64,000 nucleotides of DNA from COE1 sp949066965 (GTDB lineage Bacteria; Bacillota; Clostridia; Lachnospirales; Lachnospiraceae), in contig CARTDA010000017.1 in the NCBI GenBank assembly GCA_949066965.1, positions 1-64,000 of the forward strand. The letters are read 5' to 3'. Of this stretch, positions 25,959-33,350 are shown piece by piece. The notes beneath the pieces are model-generated. The model was not told the DNA's origin and did no database searches. It was given only the letters and a program-made list of their open reading frames with translations. Position numbers and translations under genes: made by a program. Numbering within the stretch: position 1 is the stretch's first letter; each line of letters opens with the position of its first letter.

Positions 25959-28196
25959 TTATTTCTTTTTCATCTTTGTTTTCATCACATACCACAATGC
26001 ACCTGTAATACATACGGAAGAATACGTACCGCATACAATACCTACCATAAGCGGCAGTGCAAACTCCCTGATTGAGGTAACACCCAGTACATACAGCGCC
26101 GCAACCATGATAAATGTCGTCATTGAAGTAAAGATACTTCTGGAAAGCGTCTGGCTGATACTTCTGTTGACAAGCTCGTCAAGCGTGTCCTTTTTCAGCA
26201 TCGAGCCAAGGTTCTCCCTGATACGGTCGAAAATAACGATGGTCGCATTGATGGAATATCCGACAATGGTAAGCATGCAGGCAATGAACGTACTGCCCAC
26301 AGAGACCTTTGCAACCGCATAAAACGCAAGAACCACGAGCACGTCATGCAGCAGCGCCGCAACAGAGCTTGCCGCAAACCGGATATCCTTAAACCGGAAC
26401 CAGATATAAATCAGCATACAGATTGTCGAGATAATGACTGCGACAACCGCATCACTCTTCATCTCCGAGCTGATGGTGGAACTAATCGTCTCAGCCGTGA
26501 TAAGCTCCTTGTTTACACCAAACTGGTCAACCAGTGCCGTTTCCAGCTCCTGCCGCTCGTCGACATTGAGTTCCCTCGTCTTAAAAATGACCTCATTGGA
26601 ACCTGCAACCTTCTGCACCTGAATCGCGCCATCACCCGTCACACTGCTGAATACCGGGACAACATTCGCATCAATTGCCGCAAGGTCCATATCCTCGTTA
26701 AATGTGACATTCGTGGATGTACCGCCTACAAAGTCAAGGCTGTAATTTAGTACCTTTCCTGTCGATGCACTATTGACACCCATAAATACAAATCCAAGAA
26801 CAATCACTGCAATTGAACATGCAAAGAAAATATTTTTCTTTCCAAGGAAATTGACAGTGCTTTTCTCCTTATTCGTTCCATAAAACTTGACATCCTTCAG
26901 GCCAACCGCAAAAAATGCCCTGAGAATCATCCTTGTCACAAAGAGCGCCGTAAACATGGACAGCACAATACCAAGACCAAGTGTATATGCAAATCCCTTG
27001 ACCGTTCCGGAACCCTTAACCCCAAGCACAAAAGCCGCAATCAGCGTTGTCACATTGCCATCAATAATTGCAGAAAGCGCTTTCTGGAATCCCGTGTCAA
27101 TTGCGCTCCTGACTGTCTTGCCAGCCGTAAGCTCTTCACGGATACGTGCAAAAATGATAACGTTTGCATCAACTGCCATACCAATCGAAAGGATAATACC
27201 TGCGATACCCGGAAGTGTCAGGGTAATCTCAAACATATTCAGGCACAACACAATCAGGCACGTATAAATAATCAGTGCAAGCACAGACGAAAGTCCCGGA
27301 ATGCGGTATACAATAATCATGAACAGCGCAATGATAATCAGACCGATAATGGCTGCCTGCAAGCTTGTATTGACAGCCTCCTCGCCAAGCTGTGCGCCCA
27401 CCACATTGGAGCGCAGCTCCTCAAGCTCAAGCTTCAGCCCGCCGATACGAATCTGGCTTGCAAGCTTTTCTGCCTCCTCAAAGCTTGCCATCCCCGTAAT
27501 CTGCGCCTTACCGTCCTTGAGCGCCGCCTGCACCCTCGGCACACTGATGAAGTCGCCGTCATAATAGATACCGATGGTCTCGCCCTTTGAGAATGCCTTT
27601 GTTGTGGCATCGGCAAACTTTGTCGTGCCCTCACTGGTAAAGGTAAGGTCTACCACAAACTGGCTGTTTCCCAGTTCATCACTTGCAGAGCCGCCCTGCG
27701 CCGCGCTGACATCCGTACCTTCCAGCACAACACCGCCGTCAGCAAGAAGCTCGTCAATCGTCTTGTCCAGAGAATATCCTGTCGCGCCGGAACCCGTGTA
27801 GGAATAATTCTGGTTTCCGTCATCATCCGACTGTGCAATAAAATACAGCGCACCCGGTCTTCCCAGATCCTCAAGAATCGAATTGGCATCCGATACACCG
27901 GGAATCTCAATATTGATACGGTCAGCGCCTTCCTGATATACCTGTGCCTCTGTACTGTATACCTCCACTCGTTTCTGTAGCTTGTAGATGGTGTCACTCA
28001 TGTCCGCAGCGGAAGGCTCCTCGTCCCCCACTACCTGATAGGTGATGCTCACACCTCCGGCAAGGTCAAGACCCTGCTTAATACCGGATGCGGCACCCGC
28101 CTTTTCCGTGCCAATCCCCCAGATTGCCACATATCCCAACGCTACCGTGATAAGCACTGTCAGGATTAACGTAATAATGGCTTTATTTTTTTTCAT
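25959..28196 (-). CDS. secDF: fused protein translocase SecD-SecF
   Basis: A 745-aa fusion that uses the proton gradient to help the Sec pathway move proteins out. The SecD half (about 1-425) has an N-terminal helix, KQGLDLAGGVSITYQV, the large P1 periplasmic domain and the membrane block with GMAVDANVIIFARIREE. The SecF half (about 445-745) has DFVGGTSTNVTF, then GYSINATIVIFDRIREN. About 12 membrane helices are expected. It lies 29 bases after the SCIFF maturase gene; secDF and scfB neighbour each other in many Clostridia. The start has AAAGGAG upstream. Confidence 0.95.
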   Translation of the reverse strand: MKKNKAIITLILTVLITVALGYVAIWGIGTEKAGAASGIKQGLDLAGGVSITYQVVGDEEPSAADMSDTIYKLQKRVEVYSTEAQVYQEGADRINIEIPGVSDANSILEDLGRPGALYFIAQSDDDGNQNYSYTGSGATGYSLDKTIDELLADGGVVLEGTDVSAAQGGSASDELGNSQFVVDLTFTSEGTTKFADATTKAFSKGETIGIYYDGDFISVPRVQAALKDGKAQITGMASFEEAEKLASQIRIGGLKLELEELRSNVVGAQLGEEAVNTSLQAAIIGLIIIALFMIIVYRIPGLSSVLALIIYTCLIVLCLNMFEITLTLPGIAGIILSIGMAVDANVIIFARIREELTAGKTVRSAIDTGFQKALSAIIDGNVTTLIAAFVLGVKGSGTVKGFAYTLGLGIVLSMFTALFVTRMILRAFFAVGLKDVKFYGTNKEKSTVNFLGKKNIFFACSIAVIVLGFVFMGVNSASTGKVLNYSLDFVGGTSTNVTFNEDMDLAAIDANVVPVFSSVTGDGAIQVQKVAGSNEVIFKTRELNVDERQELETALVDQFGVNKELITAETISSTISSEMKSDAVVAVIISTICMLIYIWFRFKDIRFAASSVAALLHDVLVVLAFYAVAKVSVGSTFIACMLTIVGYSINATIVIFDRIRENLGSMLKKDTLDELVNRSISQTLSRSIFTSMTTFIMVAALYVLGVTSIREFALPLMVGIVCGTYSSVCITGALWYVMKTKMKKK

Positions 28197-28225
28197 TACC
28201 TGTATACTCCTTTACTTTCTTTTGC

Positions 28226-29632
28226 CTATGCCCGTGTTTCTTCGGCAAGAGCAGCCTTTATCATGATTGCACATTCAACACGTTTCCTCTGAAGCTCACA
28301 GCCCAAGTCGTAAGCGTCATTGATGTTTCCATGGAAATTGTAGGAATTTGCCGCACATCCTCCGCTGCAGTAGAATTTTGCGAAACAGTTCCTGCATTTT
28401 TCCTTTGAATATACATTGCATGCCTTGAATTGTTCCCGAATATCTGTATTGGTAATCCCATCGTCCACATTTCCCATCAGGAACGATTCCTGTCCGACAA
28501 ACTGGTGGCATGGGTAAAAATCACCCCACGGCGTCACAGCCAGATACTCTGTCCCCGAGCCACATCCCGACAGTCTCTTGTAGACACATGGTCCGCCTTT
28601 CAAGTCTATCATAAAATGAAAGAAATTGAAACCCTTTCCTTCCTTATGCCGCCGGACCATCTCGACAGCCAGCTTGTCATACTCCGATAGAAGCTCAGGA
28701 ATGTCCTCGGGAACAAGTGCATAGTCCTCCCCATCTGGCGCTACAACCGGCTCAACCGAAATCTGCTCAAAGCCCAAATCAGCCAGATGGCAGACATCTG
28801 CCGCAAAGTCCTTATTGAAATGCGTAAACGTCCCGCGCACATAATAATTGGTCTGATTCCTGCTCTCCGCCACTTTTTTAAATTTCGGAATCACCAAATC
28901 ATAACTGCCCTGTCCCCCGGCAAGCGGACGCATTTTGTCATGGATTTCCTTCCGTCCGTCCACACTCAGAACGATATTTGCCATCTCCCTGTTGGCAAAG
29001 TCAATGATGTCATCACTCAGCAGCACGCCGTTCGTCGTCAGTGTAAAACGAAACCGTTTGTTGTTTGGTTCCTCAAGGCTCCTGCCATATGCGACCAAAT
29101 CCTTTACGACCTGCCAGTTCATCAGCGGTTCCCCGCCAAAAAAATCCACTTCCAGATTCACGCGGCTGCCTGAGTTTGCCACAAGAAAGTCCAGTGCCTT
29201 TTTGCCGACCTCATAGCTCATAAGCGCCCTTCTGCCATGGTACTCTCCCTCCTCCGCAAAGCAGTACCTGCACTTGAGGTTGCAGTCATGCGCTATATGC
29301 AGGCAGAGTGCCTTCACGACTGTCTCGCGGTTCCGGAAGGCATCTATACTCTTTTCGTAGATATCCTCCGCAAAAAGCATCCCATCCTTTTTCAATTCAT
29401 ATATCTCATCGACAAGCTCGTCCCATTCTTCCGCCTTATCCGCAAATTCCTTTTTCAATCTATCGAGTACCGTTTCCTTGTCCGCATTTTCAAGATGGTT
29501 CTCAACCATGCAGGCAATCACGTCATAGACAACGTCATCAACAACATGTACAGAACCGCTGTTGACATCTAAGACAATATTGTATCCATTGTTTTTATAC
29601 TGGTGTATCAATTTCTTTTCCTTCCTATCCAT
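28226..29632 (-). CDS. scfB: SCIFF peptide radical SAM maturase
   Basis: A 468-aa radical SAM/SPASM enzyme that forms thioether crosslinks in the SCIFF peptide (six cysteines in forty-five residues). The N-terminal RRE-like leader-binding domain (about 1-85) is followed by the cluster motif CNLKCRYC near residue 118. FFGGEPLMNW follows, then the SPASM cysteines from about 345: CVYKRLSGCGSG, YPCHQF, the CRNCFAKFYCSGGCA block. Its substrate gene scfA lies 190 bases upstream. The start is MDRKEKKLIHQYKNNG with GGAAGG-type ribosome sequence before it. Identification rests on sequence and on the adjacent precursor. Confidence 0.95.
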   Translation of the reverse strand: MDRKEKKLIHQYKNNGYNIVLDVNSGSVHVVDDVVYDVIACMVENHLENADKETVLDRLKKEFADKAEEWDELVDEIYELKKDGMLFAEDIYEKSIDAFRNRETVVKALCLHIAHDCNLKCRYCFAEEGEYHGRRALMSYEVGKKALDFLVANSGSRVNLEVDFFGGEPLMNWQVVKDLVAYGRSLEEPNNKRFRFTLTTNGVLLSDDIIDFANREMANIVLSVDGRKEIHDKMRPLAGGQGSYDLVIPKFKKVAESRNQTNYYVRGTFTHFNKDFAADVCHLADLGFEQISVEPVVAPDGEDYALVPEDIPELLSEYDKLAVEMVRRHKEGKGFNFFHFMIDLKGGPCVYKRLSGCGSGTEYLAVTPWGDFYPCHQFVGQESFLMGNVDDGITNTDIREQFKACNVYSKEKCRNCFAKFYCSGGCAANSYNFHGNINDAYDLGCELQRKRVECAIMIKAALAEETRA

Positions 29633-29649
29633 ATAAACGTATCCGCAGA

Positions 29650-29661
29650 CTGAACTGTTAC
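29650..29661. repeat. solo copy of the CTGAACTGTTAC end sequence
   Basis: This 12-base sequence matches the terminal repeat of the MITE at 35704-35840. Here it stands alone just upstream of scfB, with no obvious partner repeat. Confidence 0.4.
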
Positions 29662-29705
29662 GGATTCCCGATTATCCCTCTAACCAAATGATTACACACA
29701 CATAA

Positions 29706-29737
29706 TAAGCAGCGATTAATGTAAAAACCGCTGCTTA
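29706..29737 (-). terminator. hairpin between scfA and scfB, possible attenuator
   Basis: TAAGCAGCG pairs with CGCTGCTTA around a 14-base loop. It lies between the precursor peptide gene and its maturase. Partial termination or 3'-end protection here would yield more peptide mRNA than enzyme mRNA. The T-run is weak, so this is inference. Confidence 0.4.
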
Positions 29738-29825
29738 CTTATAATTCTGCTTTATAAGTGTTCTGTGATAAATCTTCTGTTGTGAAATCCTTTGGCATCA
29801 TGAAATGCCGCCTCTTTATCTATCC

Positions 29826-29969
29826 TTATTTTGCCTGCTCACAGCTCTGATTTCCAACAGTGCATGATGTCTTACATGCTGACTGGCAGGATGTCTGGCA
29901 CTCGCCGCATCCACCTTTCTTTACAGACTCTTTATAGTCCCTGGTCGTTAATGTCTTAATGTGTTTCAT
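29826..29969 (-). CDS. scfA: SCIFF ribosomal peptide precursor (six cysteines)
   Basis: A 47-aa peptide below the usual ORF-length limit. It begins MKHIKTLTTRDYKESVKK, a near-invariant SCIFF leader, and carries cysteines at residues 21, 24, 28, 32, 36 and 43 in a CGEC/SC/AC/SC pattern. The ribosome site AGGAGGCAATTGGT is strong. SCIFF is a nearly universal clostridial RiPP of unknown biological role; the maturase scfB links cysteine sulphur to a threonine alpha-carbon. Both genes are in the same direction with a hairpin between them. Confidence 0.95.
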   Translation of the reverse strand: MKHIKTLTTRDYKESVKKGGCGECQTSCQSACKTSCTVGNQSCEQAK

Positions 29970-30022
29970 ACCAATTGCCTCCTTAATATATTATTTTGCT
30001 ATATGTTGTTTTAGTCTAAAGT

Positions 30023-30051
30023 AGTATATCACATATTTTCATATCCGAAAA
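30023..30051 (-). promoter_or_regulatory. possible promoter of scfA
   Basis: On the minus strand TATACT lies about 55 bases before the scfA start, with a weak TTTTCG 17 bases upstream. The -10 is good and the -35 poor. Confidence 0.35.
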
Positions 30052-30076
30052 GTGTTTTTTTGTAAAATGACTTTTT

Positions 30077-31108
30077 TTACATTACTTTCTGGAGGTAAGA
30101 CGTGTATGCATACAACGGCTGACCATTTAAGACGACCCTTGACCACCCATTATTTCCAATACCGGTACGGAATATCATGTCCCCCGGATTTATTGGAACA
30201 ACAATCGTTGCCGGATTGTCTGTGCTTGGGACAGTCCGCAAATTCACCGTTGTTGTGGCAGTCACAACTTCATTGACATCGATATACTGCACATTTGCGG
30301 CATTTTCAGCGCTTACCGGAGCTGCCCCGCTCGGGTCTTTCGGCTCCGCAATCCCATCATAATTGAAATAGGAGACATTCATATCCACACTTCCTGGAAT
30401 TCCGGGAATGACCGCCTTGCTTGTATACTGCCACATCGCCTGCACGCCTGCATAGCTGCTTGCCGGCGTAATGGGAAACGGCTCGGCCGGATACTGTGAA
30501 ACCCAGACCTTGTACTTATTCAGGATATCCATATTCCAGTCCTTGCTGTCAGTCATCTCATTTCTAGACGCATAAAACATAGGTGTGTATCCTCTTGCTG
30601 CTATCGTGTCAAGGAATTTGACGGCAAGTGCCGTCCGCACATCCTTTCCAAGCAGATACTGCCTGCTCGAGGTGTTCCTGAATCCCTCGCAGTCAAACGC
30701 TACCGGAAATGTAATCTTGTACTTGTCAATGATATTTGCGGTAAAAATTGCCTCCTCGACTGCCTCTGCCTCGTTCACTGCAGCAGAGAAAAAGTATGCG
30801 CCAACCTTTAAGCCGACTCTCTGTGCTTCCTGCAGGTTATACCGTGCATATGGATCCTCATTCAGGACACCCGTACTCTGTGTGCGGTAGCCGACCCTGA
30901 TTATCGCAAACTGTACGCCGGAAGCTGCCACCTGATCCCAGTTTATCAGTCCCTGATAACGCGATACGTCAACGCCCAGCGCCGCCTGTGCGACTTCGTT
31001 TGGCGCTGCCTGCACTGTCATCTGCGGAACAAACGCGGATAAAAATACGATAAGTGACATCAGGACTGCCTTTACCCTTGCTGCCCTCTTATGTAATATG
31101 TTTTTCAT
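30077..31108 (-). CDS. secreted GH25 lysozyme with C-terminal SH3b domain
   Basis: A 343-aa muramidase. A signal peptide (Lys/Arg-rich start, hydrophobic AVLMSLIVFLSAFV, cut near QAAP, about residue 35) leads to a GH25 barrel. The barrel shows GVDVSRYQGLINW, FAIIRVGYRT, VGAYFFSAAVN and the catalytic DCEGF strand (PVAFDCEGF), then MWQYTSK. An SH3b-like wall-binding domain (about 275-343) ends it with VNLRTVPSTDNP and GWSRV. The ATG at 31108 follows AGGAGAGGAGTATT. It probably cuts the cell's own peptidoglycan outside the membrane. It lies upstream of scfA with about 100 bases between. Confidence 0.9.
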   Translation of the reverse strand: MKNILHKRAARVKAVLMSLIVFLSAFVPQMTVQAAPNEVAQAALGVDVSRYQGLINWDQVAASGVQFAIIRVGYRTQSTGVLNEDPYARYNLQEAQRVGLKVGAYFFSAAVNEAEAVEEAIFTANIIDKYKITFPVAFDCEGFRNTSSRQYLLGKDVRTALAVKFLDTIAARGYTPMFYASRNEMTDSKDWNMDILNKYKVWVSQYPAEPFPITPASSYAGVQAMWQYTSKAVIPGIPGSVDMNVSYFNYDGIAEPKDPSGAAPVSAENAANVQYIDVNEVVTATTTVNLRTVPSTDNPATIVVPINPGDMIFRTGIGNNGWSRVVLNGQPLYAYTSYLQKVM

Positions 31109-31150
31109 AATACTCCTCTCCTTTTGCTTTGCATAACTATTTTGCTTCAA

Positions 31151-31228
31151 TCGAGCAGGAAAGCTTTATCTTTCCCTGCCCGCCGCGCCGCCGATGGCAC
31201 ATTTCCCCTGCATTGGCGTGCGCATAAA
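31151..31228 (+). repeat. palindromic intergenic repeat R, copy 2
   Basis: CGAGCAGGAAA.../...TTTCCCTGCCCG stem, then CCGCGCC, GATGGCACATTTCCCCTGCATTGGC-type arm, and GTGCGCATAAA. It is shorter than the copy at 25061 but in the same order and orientation. It lies upstream of the lysozyme start. Confidence 0.6.
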
Positions 31229-31231
31229 AAC

Positions 31232-31273
31232 AGAACTTGTTTGGAAAATAAGGACGGTTTCCAAACAAGTTCT
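31232..31273 (-). terminator. terminator after the TIGR04086-like gene
   Basis: AGAACTTGTTTGGAAA (31232-31247) pairs perfectly with 31258-31273 over 16 bp. On the minus strand GTTTTTA follows. It separates the TIGR04086-like gene from the lysozyme. Confidence 0.75.
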
Positions 31274-31414
31274 AGTATAACATAATCCGACAAAAAAGAA
31301 AGTTATTTTACAAAATATTTATGTTTCCATATTGTGTTAGGATCTGGCTCAAAATAGCTTACCGATAGTCCGCATTTTTTTCGATGACATCGCGGCTGTA
31401 CCCTGTTAACGGAC

Positions 31415-31786
31415 TCACCCGAGCATTCCGCCGAGCATTCCACTGCCAAGGCAAATCAAGAGTGTTGTAATGCTGGAATTGCTAACCGGCGCAAAGCCCG
31501 GGTCCGCAAAAATGGATACCGCACAGATAATTGCAAAATATGCCGCTCCCGCCGCCATGCCCCAGATAAATCTCCTGCTTGCCGCTCCCTTTGAGAAAAA
31601 AAGTCCTGCCAAAAGGGAGGAGATACAATAAATTACAATAATGCTGATATCAACCACATTTTCCCCGAGTGAAAACTTGTACAGCAGCCCTGCCACTGCC
31701 AAGAGCAGTGCCCCCGTTATCAGATATGCTGCCATAAGGCACTTAAACAATGCAATCAGCCTTTCTGTCCCCCATGTACTTTTCAC
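31415..31786 (-). CDS. TIGR04086-type four-helix membrane protein
   Basis: A 123-aa protein with four hydrophobic segments: LMAAYLITGALLLAVAGLLY, ISIIVIYCISSLLAGLFF, FIWGMAAGAAYFAIICAVSI and ITTLLICLGSGMLGGMLG. A glycine-rich end is typical of the family. Function is unknown. This family is regularly encoded near scfA, scfB and secDF in Clostridia, as here, though a lysozyme gene is inserted between them. The call rests on topology and neighbourhood more than on a signature motif. Confidence 0.7.
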   Translation of the reverse strand: MKSTWGTERLIALFKCLMAAYLITGALLLAVAGLLYKFSLGENVVDISIIVIYCISSLLAGLFFSKGAASRRFIWGMAAGAAYFAIICAVSIFADPGFAPVSNSSITTLLICLGSGMLGGMLG

Positions 31787-31852
31787 GCCATTCTACCTCC
31801 ATTTTTCACATTAAAATATCCAAGTGTTTATGAATGTTTTTTTCACATTATC

Positions 31853-31881
31853 TTGTATTATTTCATTAACACTGTTATAAT
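31853..31881 (+). promoter_or_regulatory. sigma-A promoter of the CorC-like gene
   Basis: TTGTAT and a perfect TATAAT are 17 bases apart, about 90 bases before the start at 31971. Confidence 0.75.
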
Positions 31882-31970
31882 CTATGCTGATACATTTAAT
31901 AATATGCGCTGCCAGCTTGTCGTTTTATCGCCGGCAGCCCATATAGCCATTAAAAAAAGGAGTGATTTTT

Positions 31971-33284
31971 TTGGATACCCCTGGTGCCATACAACTTGTA
32001 ATTCTTGTAGTGCTTATAGTACTGTCAGCTTTCTTTTCGTCAGCGGAGACTGCACTCACCACACTGAGCGATGTGAAGGTGCGTGCCATGGTGGACGCCA
32101 ATCCCACCGGACGCGTTCTCACGCTTCAAAAAATTCTGGATAACAGGAGTAAACTTATCAGTGCGATTCTAATCGGAAACAATGTCGTGAACATCAGTGC
32201 CTCCTCTCTCATGACTTCGCTTGTCATACGTATCTGGGGAAATGCCGCTGTCGGTATCGGTACCGGCATACTGACACTGGTAGTCCTTATTTTGGGCGAA
32301 ATTGTTCCCAAGACATGGGCCATGTGCAACAACGAAAAATTGTCCCTTGCCTATGCCAGAGTCATTTATTTCCTTATGCAGCTGCTGACTCCCGTTATCT
32401 TTATCATTGACAAAATTTCAGGATTTTTCCTCGGCATTATGCATATTGACTCATCGGCGCGTGTCGCGATGACAGAAACCGAGCTCAAGACATACGTGGA
32501 TGTGAGCCATGAGGACGGTGTGATTGAACAGGAAGAAAAAAAGCTTATCTACAATGTGTTCGAGTTTGGCGACTCTGTGGCAAAGGACATCATGATACCG
32601 CGTATTGACATGACTACGATAGATGTCAATGCCACCTATGACGAGTTATTGTCCCTGTTCCGGGAATCAATGTACACCCGTATTCCTGTCTACGAAAATG
32701 ACACGGACAACATTATCGGTATCGTGATCGTAAAAGACTTCCTTCTGGTCGAGGACAGGGAACATTTCAAGATCCAGGACATTATGCGCGAAGGGTATTA
32801 TACCTATGAATACAAAAAGACTGCCGACTTGCTTTTGGAAATGCGGCTGAGCACCACCAATATCTCCCTTGTGCTGAATGAGTACGGTGCAACAGTCGGA
32901 ATGATTACCATCGAGGATTTGCTTGAGGAAATTGTAGGTGAAATCCGGGATGAATTTGATGCCGACGAGGAGGAACTGTTGAAAAAAATTGGCGACAATG
33001 CATACGAAGTCGGCGGAAGCATGAAGCTTGACGATATCAATGATGTGCTCGACACAAAATTTGACTCTGAGGACTATGATTCCATCGGCGGCATCATGAT
33101 TGAGCTTTTAGACCGCTTTCCAGCCGAGGGCGAGTCTGTCACAACGGATAACGGCATCACACTCACTGCAAAAAGTGTGGATAACAACCGCATTGAAACT
33201 GTCGTAATCCTCCTGCCCGAACCAGAAACCCCGCCGGAAGAAGACGCTGTTAAACCGGATTCCGAGGATGAACAGCAGCAATAA
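31971..33284 (+). CDS. CNNM/CorC-family (DUF21-CBS) transporter-like protein
   Basis: A 437-aa membrane protein of the HlyC/CorC group, related to magnesium/cobalt efflux proteins. The DUF21 domain (about 1-190) has four helices including VLIVLSAFFSSAETALTT. Two CBS domains follow (about 205-330; DIMIPRIDMTTID, SMYTRIPVYEND) and then a CorC_HlyC C-terminal domain (about 345-425). The start is a TTG at 31971: AAAGGAG lies 8 bases before it, while an in-frame GTG at 31962 overlaps that ribosome site. It is one of only three plus-strand genes in the window. The transported ion is not known for this protein; old hemolysin labels for the family are misleading. Confidence 0.88.
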   Translation: MDTPGAIQLVILVVLIVLSAFFSSAETALTTLSDVKVRAMVDANPTGRVLTLQKILDNRSKLISAILIGNNVVNISASSLMTSLVIRIWGNAAVGIGTGILTLVVLILGEIVPKTWAMCNNEKLSLAYARVIYFLMQLLTPVIFIIDKISGFFLGIMHIDSSARVAMTETELKTYVDVSHEDGVIEQEEKKLIYNVFEFGDSVAKDIMIPRIDMTTIDVNATYDELLSLFRESMYTRIPVYENDTDNIIGIVIVKDFLLVEDREHFKIQDIMREGYYTYEYKKTADLLLEMRLSTTNISLVLNEYGATVGMITIEDLLEEIVGEIRDEFDADEEELLKKIGDNAYEVGGSMKLDDINDVLDTKFDSEDYDSIGGIMIELLDRFPAEGESVTTDNGITLTAKSVDNNRIETVVILLPEPETPPEEDAVKPDSEDEQQQ

Positions 33285-33323
33285 CTGCGGCATACTTCCT
33301 CTGCATGGGGCTGTGCATAAAAA
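33284..33323 (+). repeat. partial copy of palindromic repeat R
   Basis: TGCGGCATA..TCC..TGCATGGG.CTGTGCATAAA matches the right half of the copy at 25061 in order and orientation. It begins at the stop codon of the CorC-like gene. Confidence 0.5.
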
Positions 33324-33350
33324 ATTGAGTGCTTTCGCACTCAATTTTTT
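33319..33350. terminator. bidirectional terminator
   Basis: AAAAAATTGAGTGC and GCACTCAATTTTTT form a perfect 14-bp stem around TTTC, with A and T runs on either side. It serves the plus-strand CorC-like gene and the minus-strand 773-aa gene, whose stop codon overlaps it. Confidence 0.85.

Noticed and set aside
31962..31970. GTG at 31962 as start of the CorC-like gene
   Set aside because: It overlaps the AAAGGAG ribosome site, which is ideally spaced for the TTG at 31971.
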